A stretch of 64,000 nt of DNA, taken from Sclerurus mexicanus. Its lineage: Eukaryota; Chordata; Aves; Passeriformes; Furnariidae. Position numbers and translations under genes: made by a program. The stretch is from the NCBI GenBank assembly GCA_013396755.1, contig VWZF01001856.1, positions 1,141,515 through 1,205,514 of the forward strand. The letters run 5' to 3'. The notes below the pieces were generated by a model. The model did not search any database. It was not told the DNA's origin and saw only the letters and a list, made by a program, of their open reading frames with translations. Of the stretch, positions 9,346 through 22,980 are shown in pieces; the stretch's first letter is position 1, and each line of letters starts with the position of its first letter.

Positions 9346-12300
9346 TGTAGGTTTTATTAAGGGCCAAGATCTCTGTAGTGTAAATGTTGGGAACATGCGT
9401 GTTTCTTTCCAAAGATGGGCCCTTTGATTTTATTGTCTCTCCAAGCAGTGAATAACACACATCGACATGCTGATGAGAAGGTTCCAAATGAAGAATATGG
9501 CCATAACTAAAATGATATTATTCTGTCCCCTCAAGGGAAGGTTTTGCTCTCAAATCCCAGCAGGAGGCACTTGTGATAAAACTCAATTTGGGACATTATC
9601 CTCCTCATGTTTATTTACTTTTCCCCTTTTTTATATATACAATCAATATGAAAATGGAGCCAAATGTATGCAATACCACATAAACCCAACTGTTTTCTTC
9701 CTCTCTCTTTTTCTTTATGCAGCAGATGAATTCTAAAGGCTTCTACCAATCTGAGCACTGTGAAGTCAGGTTTTTTTAGTGCAGATAAAAGGCAGAGAAT
9801 ATACTTACTAGCAGTGTGCAATCTGGTTCTTTCATTTGTTTCACATGGCCTATTTTAGACACCTGAGTTAAGATAAAACCTTTAACAACCCAGAGAGTTT
9901 ATTTTTTCCATTGATTACTCAGAGGCGCTGTAATGAGCCCCACATATTTTTATTTGTAAATACATGTAAATATTTGAATTTGGTGAGATGAATCCTTACC
10001 CTGTTACCCAAGGGACTGGTCTTCTTGGAGAACAGGATCAGGAGCTAGCCCATCAGAAATAAAAACATCTTCTATTGGTGAATACTTCTAGTATCTGCTC
10101 TTTTGGTTTTGTCTAGATGACAACAGTCATGTCCATGTTGTTGGGGTGCATTGGTCTCAGCCCTTTGGTACTCTGCCAGTCTGGTTCTTTCAACTATCAC
10201 TTTAAGTGGATGCTCAACAATGAAAATTAGTTCACATTCAAATATAAATATCACCTTGGAAAAATGAGTCCTCTGAAGTATAAACAGTGGGGTTTTTTTC
10301 AAGGAAAATAAGTAGGTATTTTACAAATTTCCTTCAGTTGTGGCTCTGAGTTTTGCTTTTGTCTTTGCCAGATCAATCTTCAGTGTTCAAATCCTGGGAC
10401 CTTGATGTCCATCACAGACCTGCACATCTGAGCTAAGTCCCAGTGAAGTGTCTTCTTCAGCCTCACACAGAGCTAGAACAAACTTCAGTGTCCTAGACAA
10501 AGGATTTTTTTGGGGCAATCTAAGGCTATTTTGAAAGGGAAAATTCCATCCTAATCACCAGTTCTCAACATTTTTCTCTGTGTCATTACAAAGCTCCTGA
10601 AATATCAGAATCAGGATACCATGAAAATAGTCCTTCTGAAAGCAAAAGAGATCTAAAAATTCCATCCAGTGTCTTTCTGATCCACGTGATCATCCAGTCA
10701 CACAACTGACAATTCAGGGTAAGGAAAAGGAACAGGATTGCTACAGAATTATTTCTGAAGGAAGTGTTCCCTTAATTAGTTGTAGGGATTTGGACTGGTT
10801 TGATTTGTCTTTCTCTTTCAATAGTGTTAAAAAACAATTCAGAGTAGAGATCTTTTCCTTTTCTCAGTCTTTCTCTGGAAAAAAGAAAAAAACAGAAACC
10901 CTTCAGGAATACCAGAGGTGAGTCAATGGGAATAGTTTAAGCCAATATTGTGAAAATGTTGTGAGCTCACCACTTCTCAGAGAAGGAAATTCCATCAGAG
11001 AGAAATGAGTCAAAAACATTTATCGCAACATGGCTGGAAATTGAGATAATGTGAGTTGACATCATAAACTCCCTCCCTTTCAAAAACCTGAACAACGTGC
11101 ATTTCTGATCTAACTTTATGTGTTTTACTCCTGAAGTAGGAAGACAGCCTTAGCAGGAGGAAGTGACAGATGCTCTGTATGGTGTGTAGGTGACCATGCT
11201 GAAATAATACAACTGAAACAGCAGCTGATGAAGAAGAACCTCTCACTTACCTAAGCTCTGTATTTACTACTAATAAATCAGTGTTAAAATACTACACTGG
11301 CTCAGAAACTACATGGGCATTAAGATTTTCATAGTAAAAACCCCTGAGCTTCATGCACCAAAATCCCTGTCCTCTTGTTAGGAGCTCAGCTACCCATACC
11401 TACATTAGAATCAGTGTCTCATAGAGTAAGGATTGTTCTCTTTAAATATATGTATAGATATATATACACTAGTAGCAACAGTTCTAATACTCAGAACAAT
11501 TATCCCATAATTAAAAATTTTGTTGTCACAGTCAAGAGACATAGTCCTGGGAGAAGGGTCCATCACCTTGTTTCTGTCCCTTTTCCTTATGGCTCGAGGA
11601 CATTTTCATTCTCAAGCACTTAGTCACAACCTTCAGAAATGGGGATGCTTCTCCTTTTAGAATGTCTTCTGTTTGGGGCAGTCCTGTGAACTGGAGAAAA
11701 GGGGGTTTAGGATCTTCACCTGTCCCAGAGGATGTAGAATCCTGGCTGTTTGCTTTCTGGACAGATGTAGCAATCATTACCACTATTTATTGAGAGGAAA
11801 CAGTATGAGACATCACGGCAAGGAAATTACATTTCCTAGTCTACTCCAAAAAAAATTAGAATTTAAGTAGTCTTTTTTTGTCTAAAACTGGAAAATCATA
11901 GTAGCTCATGAAAATCTCCCAGAAGGCCAAAGATAGTGGTTTTTGCTGGGTTTAGTGTCCTACCTGAAGAGAGTGGAAAAGTAGATGGCAGGAAGGAGTT
12001 TCTGCTGCTGATGTGTATGAAATTCAGTTGCCTAAATCTCTCAATGAGAGAAACTTAGGTTAATTGGACCACCTTCCCAAAAGTCTGCTGTAAAGTTTTC
12101 TCACTGCCCAGTTGTGATTGTGCCACAAAGTGTCTCAGTTTTGACAGAAATCAACAAGTCAATAACTCTGTGATTCTTGGGATCCATAAATTAAACCGCT
12201 TTCCACCTGACTCATCTGAGGATCTTGCTTTAGCGGATCTTCTTAGAGCACATGTCTCAGGCTGGATTATGCTCAAAATAATTATGCACCACCTCCTACC

Positions 12301-13944
12301 TCCTGCCTTCCTGGGGTTTCCATGGGTCAAACAGGGGAGTGTCAGACAAATTCCCCCCAGAAGAAACAGGGAGTAAACCCAGATTTTCCATAGATTAATT
12401 AGACAGTCTTTTAAGGTGTGATCCCTCTGATCCATCCTGGGAGAGCATCTTTCTTTCTCTGGACTATAAAGACACTCTCAGGTGACTCATTGTCACTCAT
12501 TTGCACATCAGACTCCCAGAGTAGCTTGGATTTATCCCAGACATACTAACTTGTGACTAGCATGGAAATGCTCCAGTGGCCATCCTTAACACCATCACTT
12601 TCCTTTCCCCCACATTCCCTACTCTGAAGCATTTTCTGTCCCACTTCAGAAGGTGAGAATGGTTCCTTACACTGCAGTTTTGCTTCTCCTTCCCCTTTTC
12701 CAAACTCCTGAGTTTTCACAGAGACTGAAGTGTGACTCATTCTCCAGCCACAGTTTTGCAGGACTCATTCCATATGATCACTCAGGCATTCCAGACAGCA
12801 GCCTAGTCCGGCTGGGATTGTTCTAGTCCAGGCTATTGAATGTTGGAATTCAGAGACAAACATAAAGACTCACAAAAGAGAGAAGGAAGGAAAATAAACC
12901 CTTTCTGAACTTTCCCCTCTCACATGCTAAAGGTAGATAAAATTATGATTGACATGGAGAAAGTGAACAGGAAAGGTTTATTCATTGTTTCTTATGATAT
13001 ACAAGTCTGGACGGCATGAAACAAAATTCCCTGATAACTAGTTTTAAACAAGAAAAACTTACTGCATTTGCCACGGTAAACTGTGGAAATCCTCATCACA
13101 GTATCCTGTGGAGCCCAGATGTTGAGTGGATTCAAAAAGTGATTAGATGAATTAATGAAAAAAAGTCCATTGGAACCATCATTATCACTTGTCTCTTAAC
13201 ATTTGCAGGCAAGAAAAGTTCCAGAATCTTGAAAAACACGGCAGAGAAAATGGTTCATTTTTGTATGTGTTTCTGTGAAACCAATCAGAGGCAGGACATC
13301 AGGTTAAGTGGACTTTTGGCCTGATGCAAATTCCTGTGCTTTTATACTCTGGGAAATAATCTGGGATATCACCCACATGGCAAACCTCTGCACTAAAACT
13401 GCATTTTACATCTATAATCTCTTTACTCAAGTGTCATAGTAACACACTTCTTTTCTAACTCATGCCAAAGTTTTCTTTGGATGATCATCACCACTCCTGG
13501 TCAAAAGGATTGTTTTCTCACCAAGCCTGATGCATGTGCAACTCTTCCAAAGGTCTTCTTAGGGATCTTCCATAAGTCATGAATCTGACAGTATTTCAAG
13601 GATGGTGCTCCCTGGCTTGCTCAGCTTCTGGAACTGATAAAAAAAGTTGTCCAGTGGACAGTGCAGCCTGTCCTGATGCATGTCCTGTAGCCTACTCTAA
13701 CACAGAATCAAGTCCTTTTAGAAATTTCAGCTGACAGCACCTTGACAACTGATCTGTCAAATCACCTCATTCTGGAAGTGCCAATATACAAACTGGTGCT
13801 TAGGGAATTGACAGGGAAGGTAGGAATGGTGATGGTCTGTGCACTCATAGAAAGGACAGCTGTACTCTATTTCCCAGCTGATGATTCTGATGATTCTAGA
13901 TAGAAACATCATGTCCTTTTCCAAAGGAGACTTGGGAGAAACTG
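9346..13944. other. Long spacer, nothing recognised
   Basis: About 4.6 kb of AT-rich sequence with no CR1 fragment, RNA gene or coding signature I can support. Open frames stay under 100 codons and resemble nothing known. A short alternating purine-pyrimidine TATA/GATA stretch lies at about 11447-11468. Confidence 0.55.
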
Positions 13945-14265
13945 TCCCTCATTCCACTCTCACAGTAATTTTTTTCCTAATATCTAATCTAAACCTACTC
14001 TCTGTCAGTGTGAAGCCATTCACTCTTGTCCTGTCACTCCATGCCCTTGTAAACAGTCTCTCTCCATCCTTCTTGTAGATCCCCTTCAGGTACTGAAAGG
14101 CAACAATTAGGTAACCCAGGAGCCTTCTCTTCTCCAGGCTGAACAATAACAGTTCTCTCAGCCTTTTCTCATATCAGAGCTCCTCCATCTCTCTGATCAA
14201 CCTGTTGGCCTGTTCTGGATTCTCTTCAATGTCCCTCCTGTGTGATGTCCATAAAGCCTGGCTCA
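13945..14265 (-). mobile_element. CR1 LINE fragment, ORF2 C-terminus
   Basis: Reverse-orientation CR1 lacking the terminal tail. A reverse-strand frame (13949-14146) retains 65 codons of the ORF2 C-terminal extension. It shows FSLEKRRL, FQYLKGIYKKDGERLF, SDRTRVNGF and SRFRLDIRKK in the usual CR1 order. Beyond it lie CTCCTCCATCTCTCTGATCA and the degraded TCTGGATTCTC block. Both ends are missing, so the tail was deleted or diverged after insertion. Confidence 0.93.
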
Positions 14266-16452
14266 GGGTGAGTGAGAGAGGAAACTAATCCTTTCAGTTG
14301 CAATGAACAGTAAATTCAACTCAAGCTGCCTGTGAAACAGTCCCTTAAACTATTCTGGAAATGGTAAGATGAAACTGAGATCTAAGCTACAAATGAAACC
14401 ACTGGCCTTTCTTTTTCATCAGCTTAGTGCCTCTTTCTGGGAGCTATTTGCCATTTTTGCAAACTTCTTTTAATCCAGTCCTGAGAAATATATGAGACTG
14501 CCCATTATGGGCACTAAAATGTGTTCATGGGTGTTGCCCACGATGGCTGGAGATCAGATGCACCATGAGGGATGGCTTCCCATTCCATAGCTTGTTGGTC
14601 TTCCCCAGTAAATCAAGCTAGAAATTGGTTAATGGTGCATAATATTTCTTGTGTTGGGCAGGCTGTGGACAAAGCTCAATTTCAGCAATACCTGAAAACA
14701 CAGCACACCCTTTCCTGCATCGTTGTCCTCTTCTACCTCAAATCTTTAACATGGTGAACTTGTGGGAACACACCCAGGGAGTTCGCAGTGATGTAACTAA
14801 TTCTGAAATGCTATATTTAGCCAGATTTGGTAACTTTAGTGGAGATAAAGTCATAAAATCTTGGGAGAGCTGGAAAAATGAGTTCTGAGTCTCCTCACAT
14901 TGCATATTAGGAAGAGCACCACTAGATACATCAGTTATGTGGGAATTTGAGAGTCCTGTAGCTCCGTCACAAACCTGGAGAGTTGCACTTTGATAAAGCT
15001 GACATAAATGACAATAGAGGCAGTTTAGGACCAGATATTTTACTTGCAGGGAGATAATTTAACATGCCAGGTTGGGATTGTGGATTTCTCATTTCTGTTT
15101 CTCAACCTCTCCAGCAGTTTGGTGCAAAATACCTTGTCTACTTACTTCTTATCTACTTACATGTATGGGAGTGTCTGAATTCTGGTGGTTTCAGTGGGAA
15201 TTGAAGGTCTTTGTGTGCCCAGGCCTTGGTTGCCTTAGCTTTCCAAATGCAAAACTAGACATAAAGATGCTTCCTACCTTCTTGGGCTGTTTGGAGAAAA
15301 CTCCTGAACAGACTGAGATGCTCACAGGTTTAACAAAGACATACAAGTCCCTAAGATAAACGGACAGTATAAAATATCAGAGTCCATGTGATTTCTACAG
15401 CCTTGCAGGCATTTGCACCTGCACTGAATGAGTGCCAAATAGAAATAAAACTTGGAGCCATATAATTTGTTTACACTTTTGACAAGACAAATGACAGCAC
15501 AGGCTGCGAGTCACTGACAGTTCAAAATAGAGACACATCTCAATATCCAGGAGCCTCGTGTTTCCAAACCTTGGTTGTAAACAGATCTCAAAATTCAGAC
15601 CAAAATAAAGAAGGTTTGATTTCCCTCTTCAGTTTTTTTTCAGATGGATATGAACAAAAGATTGGTTTTATTTTACCAGTTACTTTTGAAGATGCTCATG
15701 TTTCTGTGTCCCTTTTTACAGTATATCTTCATGATAACTACTCTTTCATTAATTATCCCAATAGGAAAAATTATTCTTTAACATAATGGCATCATTTTTA
15801 GTGCAGCAGAGAAAGAGAATAATTTTTCCTGTATTTATGAGTGACAAAAGGAAAAAAAAAAAAAACCTGGGAAAAGTAAAAATTCCATTCTTGCGTCTTG
15901 TTTAACTAGTGCCCCCTCTTGTGGTGCTTTGGCAGCAATACCAAACCCCAAAATACGGTTTTCTGAGATAAGAAAATATAGGATATAGTACAGGTTTCTT
16001 CCAGAGGTGATTTAAACACGAGTTACAATAAAATATATTAAATGGCATTAAATGTATAATCAAGAGGAGACTGATCAGCTGTAGATATTAGAAAAAAGAA
16101 CAATGTTAAGGGGCCATGGCAGGAAGGATGTAGCAGTAGGGAAATATGATGTGCCTGGCTGCTAAAATCACTACCCTTCTCTCCTCAACTGGACTTCTCG
16201 CTGGTGAACAGCTCGCTGACATTTGAGATGCAACCTTTCTGCATGCACTGCTCATTCGAGCATCCCTTCTCTTTTCTCCCTTCATTTTCCCTCTTATCCC
16301 TCCTGACCTCCCTTTTTTCTTAGTTTCTGTTTCATCCGTAGCATTAGTTCTGCAGTTTCTCTGCTTTCCAACTTTTCTTTTCCTTGTTATTATCTCTGCA
16401 AGCCAGACAGACACCTCAGATCCAAAACAATGCCCAACAATGCCCTTTTCTT
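14266..16452. other. Spacer
   Basis: No gene or repeat family recognised over about 2.2 kb. A run of A lies at about 15851-15864. A 124-codon reverse frame (16106-16480) starts inside the C/T homopolymer tract and encodes a Gly/Lys/Glu/Arg-rich product without a domain. Confidence 0.55.
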
Positions 16453-16487
16453 CCCCCCCCCCCCCTCCCTTTTTTTTCACCCCCCCC
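16453..16487 (+). repeat. C-run / T-run homopolymer tract
   Basis: Thirteen consecutive C, then CCC, a T run and eight more C. On the opposite strand these are long G runs able to form quadruplex-like structure. Run lengths here are prone to sequencing error. Confidence 0.9.
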
Positions 16488-19400
16488 TTCGTTGTTTACC
16501 AGCCCCAGCTTGGCTTTTCAGAATCACTTTTTAAAGACTCTCTGCTGATGCAGCATTCATTTTCCTTTCAGATTAATTGTATTTCTGCTTGCAAGGAGGA
16601 AAAATAAACACAAAATGACCATTTTGAGCAGCGACTTGCAGGATTCTTCCTGGAGAAGTTTTAAGCCAGGAGATGTATCTTGTTCTACAGGGATCTCTGT
16701 CAACTTCCCTTTTTATGCATTTAATGTTCTTCCCCAGCGATAGCCTAAGGGTGCTTTCACTAAACAATTAATGTAAGGCATCTCCTGGGAACCTAATGGG
16801 TATTTAGCAATAAGTTCACTTCCAGTGAATTGTATAATGTGATATTTTGACAATGGATATAGTGAGGTTCTTGAAAGGTGAAGTTTTCTCCAAAGAAGCA
16901 CTAAAATATCTCACAGAACTTCTGATAACATTTTCTGGGGTGGGATGGGATGGAGAGTGGGTTGGAAGGAGTGGGAAATTCAGCAGACTGTTAGTGCTGT
17001 TGTACAGTATGTTCTTTAATTTTAGTGTCATCCTGTAATAATGTTCACTTTCACTAATACAATGTACAAGTCGTAATCTATTAGGGAAAATAAAATTTGC
17101 TGTGACATTTGATATGAAAGCCGCTAGCAATGAAGGATGTAGTACTGCAAGTGATATTTGTATTATGTTAATAAAAAATGATATTAACATATGAAACTAA
17201 TACTAGGCAAGGAAAAATGTTTAATATTAAGGTTTGAAATGCAGAAAGTAACATGAAATCTCCGGTCTGGTCAGATGTTGCTGTGTTCAGGATCACACTG
17301 AGAAGACTGTAGGCTGTAAGTTTTTCAAAAGGTGATTTTTAATTGCTATTAAAAGTAATTCCAAGAGTTATCACAACAATAATTTAGCATACTAATCCAG
17401 TCATTTAAATATAGAAGGTGGCATATTAACTAGGAATTATTGCAGAGTGTGCATTCAGCATTGGATATTTCTCTACTAGAATTATTCTTACTGTGTAAAC
17501 TAAATAAAACTAAAACCTCAAAGATGGGGTGTAGGATTTGGTGCCATTTATCTTTGGTGTGACAGCTTGCAAACTGCAAAATGCGACCAGCAGTGTAGAA
17601 TTGTGTGTGTAACATTTTTACACAGTCTTCTACAGGGTACAGCATCATAGGGTTTCATAAAAATAAGTTGCATATGAGAATGTACATAAAATCAGTTTAT
17701 TTTTTTCTATTTACTCACTTGAAGCAGAAGAGATTGGAGGAGTTGTTTTTATACTATGCTTTTTTCTAAGAGAACAGTGTTGCAGTAGAACTAAATAAAT
17801 CTGATTCCATGATATATTCCTATCGAGCACACACATACATAAAAACAGACAAATAGAATGAAAAGGAGACAGATTTAAAAAAAAAAAAGGACAATTTTTT
17901 TATACTGTTATTTCCAAAAACAAAACTAAAGTTTTACTTCAACCTTTCATTGTTCTCATGTACAAAATAACAAACATCCTAGAAACAGTTAAACTACAGT
18001 AAACAAAACAAAAGCAAGAAAAAAGTTCTCTATTCAGCCCATTTAACTCAGTTTTACAGATTATACCTTTCCTTTAGCTAATAAATTTAAAAATAAGAAT
18101 TATTGATCTGGATGAACTCTATTCACTGACTCACTGTAGATTTTCAGTTATGATAAAATATTGATGTCATTTTCCTTCCAACACAGAGTTTTGCAAGATA
18201 TTGGGAGTGCAGTCTATGTAATATGTAGCAGCAGCAGCATACAGCAGATTATTCTGAAAGTGCTTTATTTCACAGAGTGCTGTCTGTTCTTCTCAGGCTT
18301 TCTGGTAAAATTAAGTTTATTATCATATTTTGCATTTTTTTTTCAAATATGGGAATCTATTATAAGATTTAGGAAGGAAATTTCTAAGCAATGAAAGCAG
18401 GCAGGTTCTGTTCTTTTTTAAAGGAGCTATTTCCATTGAAAGCAATTATAATTCTAGTATTTAACCTCAATTCCACTCAAAATGCAATAAAATAGCTTAA
18501 ATACGCATAATTATTTGTTTTGCTCAGTATTCAAAATCAAATACTAAATCATAGCCTTACAGCAACCCTCATCCCAATCTCTAAGTTTCTAAAGCTGATC
18601 TGAATTAGGGCTAAACTAATACATGGTCAAATAAACACCAAGCAGAAAAACTGAAAATGCAGGAAGGTAAAATAATTGCAGAGGCTTTTTTCCTGAGCTG
18701 GGTACATGGTTATTAAAGCAGCACCCCTATGGCAATAATCTCTGTTCAATAAATGTAGCTTAAGGATTTCCAAGTAATGAATTTTTCTGGCTGAAACTGT
18801 AAATAAAGAGCCATTCCTTTCTATAATGTCAGATTCTGGGCTGATGGAAATTGGGTTACTTGTGTTAACACCACAGAACTCTGCTGATTTACACAGACCA
18901 ACAAATTTGGATAATTTGTCTTATAAACCACTTCCATTTGCAGGACAGAATCCAGCAGAGTTGTCCCTCGTAATGCAAACATTTCTCAGGCTGTATTTGC
19001 AGGCTGATTTATCACTTCAACATTACAATGCATTGCTTTAATGTTCAGAGACATGACTGCAGCATTAGTCTGTGTGCTAAACACAAGCATAAGTAACAGT
19101 TGATGCCCAGAGCCTTAAACCTGTGCATGTATATTCAGCTTCAGCCTCTCGACCTTAATGATCCGCTCAGAACTGCACATGAACACAGCCCTTCTAGCCT
19201 TATGCTCTAACAGATTTCTGTCTGCTTATTTTTATAGAGGCAGAGAAAAATCACAGTTAATCAGGGTAAATATGGAGTGTCTTAACTGAGGGCTGTAGGA
19301 TTGCTCAGGATTCATACATCTGAATGTTTCAGGGGATCTATATTTCAGGGCTCAGCAATACAGGTTTTCTGTTGAGAAAGTGTTTGACTGCAGAGAGGTA

Positions 19401-19522
19401 ACAGAGATACTTTGTGCTTAGAATTGTCTTCCTGAACTTAATTAAAATGCTCACTCATTATTCTTTCTCCCTCCTTCTTTCCATACAGCAAGAGCTAGAG
19501 AAAAAATAGAGCCAAGGTGGAC
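16488..19522. other. Spacer; possible conserved patch at its left end
   Basis: The first 250 bp (about 16495-16745) are complex and carry ATTAATTG-like sites and no repeat similarity. The remainder is AT-rich with an A run at about 17878-17888. A 124-codon reverse frame at 16816-17190 has no recognisable product. No RNA gene seen. Confidence 0.5.
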
Positions 19523-19952
19523 TTAGAATCATAGAATCACTGAGGTTGGAAAAGACCTCTAAGGTTGTTAAGTTCAACCATTCCCCCAGCACCACATCTA
19601 CTCATTTTTGGAACTCTTTCAGGCATGGTGGATCCACCACTTCCCTGGGCAGCCTGTTCCAATGCCTGTTTACCCTTCCAAGGAATAAATTTTTCCCAAT
19701 ATCCAATCTAAACCTCCTCTGGTGTAACTTGAGACCATTTCCTCTTCTCCTATTGCTTGTTACTGGGGAGAAGAGCCAGACCCCCACTTGGTTACAGTCT
19801 CCTTTCAGAAAGTTTCAGAGAGTGAAAAGGACCGCCCTTGACCTTTCTTTTCTCCAGACTAAACACCCCCAGCTCCCTCAGCTGCTCCTCATCAAATTTG
19901 TGCTCCAGACCCTTCCCCAGCTTTGTTGCCCTTCCCTGGACACTCTGCAGGA
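19523..19952 (-). mobile_element. CR1 LINE fragment, 3' part
   Basis: Reverse CR1 of about 430 bp. The left edge is the tail TTAGAATCATAGAATCACTG followed by GAGGTTGGAAAAGACCTCTA. To the right the ORF2 C-terminal region reads on the reverse strand as KLGKGLEHKFDEEQLRELGV and FSLEKRKVKGGPFHSL. It is the same subfamily group as the copy at 342. Similarity stops near 19952, the 5' truncation point. The 143-codon forward frame across it is antisense to the element and is not a gene. Confidence 0.95.
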
Positions 19953-20558
19953 TGTCAGTACATTTCAGGCCCTTTAAACCTTCTCCTACCATCCTTTGGT
20001 TTCCCTCAGCCAGCATCCAATGTTCACTAAAGCTCTTCTTCATTGGCTGTTCCCTGGAGCATTCCCACCTTCATTTTTATTTCAGTTTTGCTGGGTCTCT
20101 CAGAAATTAGGTAGAAAACTGTCCAAATTCCCTCACTTATCTACAAATCTGACAACTGGAGACTCACTTCACTGAGAGACCTCCAGATTAAACTTCATCT
20201 ATCTCTGGAGAACACTCTCAGATGTCAGTAAAGATGAATGACTGAGACGGAGGAGAGGCATGAGGCAGAAAATACTCCCCTATGACTCATGCTACAAGGA
20301 AACTCCTGCATGGGAACCACTTCAGTGGGGCTGGAAAGGCAGAGAGCAAGACTGGACACAGCTCTGAATCTGAATACTCCAGAAGAAAGTCCTGGGTTCC
20401 AAAAAATGGATACCATCTCTACTTTGTCAGTCAACCTTTTTTTATTGCACTCATCAAAGCATCATAAGTAAGGATCAAAGTTTGCAGTTAGTAGGGGTTT
20501 TTTAAGGGCAAGCTGTTTTCTCAGTGATGTGACTAATAATTTTGTAAACTTAGCATGT
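19953..20558. other. Spacer between two CR1 fragments
   Basis: No gene or repeat recognised. Overlapping short frames at 20225-20471 in three phases have no recognisable product. Confidence 0.5.
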
Positions 20559-20800
20559 CACAGAATCACAGAATGGCCAAATGGGTAATGTTGGAAGGAC
20601 CACAGTGAGTCCTTCATCTGGTCCAACCTTCCTGCTCAAGCAGGGTCATCCCAAACCACATGGCACAGGATTGCATCCATAAGGTTCTGGAATATCTCCA
20701 GTGAGGAGGTCTCCACACCCTCTCTGGGCAACCTGTTCCAGTGCTCAGTCACTGCACTGGAAAGAAGTTCTTCCTTATGTTCAGGTGGAACTTCTCATAC
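20559..20800 (-). mobile_element. CR1 LINE fragment, divergent tail type
   Basis: Reverse CR1 from a different subfamily. After CACAGAATCACAGAATGG it reads GTTGGAAGGACC, then CAAGCAGGGTCATCCCAAAC, GAATATCTCCAGTGAGGAGG, CTCTGGGCAACCTGTTCCAG and TATGTTCAGGTGGAACTTC. The 'CTCCAGTGAGGAG' and 'TTCAGGTGGAACTTC' blocks separate it from the other copies in the window. Confidence 0.92.
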
Positions 20801-22831
20801 ATGTCAATTGCTGGATAACTAAAAATTGTTGCCCTTTAAATATAAATTAATAAATAAAAATGAGACACTTCACTAAGAATACTCGACTTTTCCTCTAATT
20901 TTTTGAGCAAAAGTTACATGCTATGGAAAGTACTCAGTTATTGTCTTGCTAATGATAATAACGTTCTTTTGTTATTCTTTTATGCAATGGAATTAGAGAT
21001 AGTGCTTGCAACATTCTCACTGCTCTTGCAGGAAGCTGAATGTTGTATGTGGATTATTGCATTTAATTGCCAAGCTAACCAAAACCAAGCTTGCACTTAT
21101 TCAAACCAAACCTCTGTTCCTCTCTGTCTGTCCTTTTCAGAAATTAGTACTTAAAAGAACGAAAAGCATTACTGAAGTTAAAACTTAAAAAATACATTTC
21201 TGCAATTTAAAAAAAAAAAAAAGCAGGAAGAGTCATACAAATAAGCTGTTGGTATTATTTTCTCTTTTTCCTTTACACTGGAAAAGTAAAAGCCTTTGCA
21301 GATGACATTTCTGCTTATTAAACATTTCATCCATTTGTGATTTGTTTTTAAAAGACACATTAACTACTTCCACCTTTAAACACACCACAGATTCCTCAGT
21401 GTTCCTGAAGCAAGTTGCCCTTTGGAGGCAACAGCACCACTTACATGAACAGACTGGGAAGCTGTTTTTTCATCTTATGAAAAAGATGGGAATTTTTTAA
21501 GCTACCTACTTCCTATCAGGGTTAGTACTTCTGATGCCTTCATGTCAAAACAAGGCAGGAAAATATGATCTCGTGTGATAACCCTCAGTAAATATGTGGT
21601 CTTTGATTGTAAAACCAGTTTACACCAATTTGAATTTGTATATTAATAAATTATAAATGTGTTTATTAATTAAATAGTAAGAAATATTTGGATGCCTCAA
21701 AATTAATGGACAATTACCGAGTAATAAGTGCCAGAGATAATACAAAAAGAAGGACAGGTTTTTTCCGGTTAAGACCTGAAAGCATGCTCTTATGCAGGGT
21801 ATCTTTCCAAAAATACCCTTTTCAAGCTTGTAGCAATAACAGTCTTGATGCTTCAGTGGAAAATGTATATCCGAATGCATTCCTAACTAAGCAACTAAGC
21901 TGCTTTATAATTAACTCTGCTTCCTTTTTCTTTTGAAGCAATTGAAGATTTGTTTCAGTTTCCAGAGGGAAACATCCCACCTTAGGTTAACCAAAGCATC
22001 AGATCACTTAGTTGAAACACGGGAAGAAAAATTCAAACACCTGGGCTGACTGAGGCAGCACAGAGACAACCTGGGTCTCCCCTGTCCCAGGTGAACACCT
22101 TAGCCCTAGGCTATTGGCTGTTCTCCAGTATATCTATAGCTGGACAGAAATCCTCTCTTGGACACAAAAAACCTCTTCCAAAGCAAGATATGTTCACAAA
22201 GTTATTTTCCTAGAATGGATTTTTGTTATTGAAAAATCACCATTTTAGATAAAACTGTTCAAACCAGTTCTGTTATACGCTGTGCTTGCAGCTGAGTGTA
22301 TACAGAACATTTTCCAAACTGGGACTAAAAATTATGGCAGGCAGGACCCTGATGTGCTGCACTGTGAGTAATCCCATTGCCCTTAATGGTACATGCAAAT
22401 TTTCACATGGCCAAAGGCTTAATGAGTTATGACTTACACTTTCCAAGTAAAAGTCCATCCTGTGAAAGGTCCAGTTATCCCAGCTCTCAGGCTAAGAGCA
22501 AACACTCTCAGGGTGTGGCACCAAAGGCTAATGCTCGCCCGCAGCACTCGGTGCTATTTGCTGGGAAAGTAATAAGTTCCGGAAGGGGCTTTCCTTAATC
22601 ATTCCCTGAAGGAGCCCGTGTCTCTCTCCCTCTTCTTCCTGACTATAGGGCAGCTCAGAGATATCCACATCTTCAGGCCAAAATTAGCCTTTGTGAGCTC
22701 TTCTCTGAAGATCTGTTTGTATGAACACATAGACATAAACAAAAATGCTTTTGCTCCATAAAGCCCTGAGAACCTCAGGCTACTTTGCTTGCCTCTGCTT
22801 TAATGCCACTGTTGTCCTCCCAAAAAATTTC
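20801..22831. other. Spacer
   Basis: No gene recognised. An A run lies at about 21210-21222. A modestly GC-richer patch with several CpGs lies at about 22530-22615. Confidence 0.5.
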
Positions 22832-22980
22832 CACAGAATCACAGAACAGTTTGGGTTGGAAGAGAACTCAAATATCATCTTTTTCCACCACCTGCCATGG
22901 GCAGGGACACCTTCCACTAGACCTGGTTGCTCCAAGCCTCATTCAACCTGACCTTGGACACTTCCAGGGATGGGACATCC
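22832..22980 (-). mobile_element. CR1 LINE fragment, 3' end
   Basis: Reverse CR1: CACAGAATCACAGAACAG tail, TTTGGGTTGGAAGAGAAC, GCCATGGGCAGGGACACC, GGTTGCTCCAAGCCTCATTC and CACTTCCAGGGATGGGACAT. About 150 bp, strongly 5'-truncated, common tail type. Confidence 0.95.

Noticed and set aside
16816..17190. 124-codon reverse frame with hydrophobic start
   Set aside because: AT-rich chance frame. The apparent hydrophobic N-terminus comes from T-rich codons.
19546..19977. 143-codon forward frame
   Set aside because: Antisense of the CR1 fragment at 19523-19952. The sense signal is on the other strand and is itself only a dead ORF2 piece.
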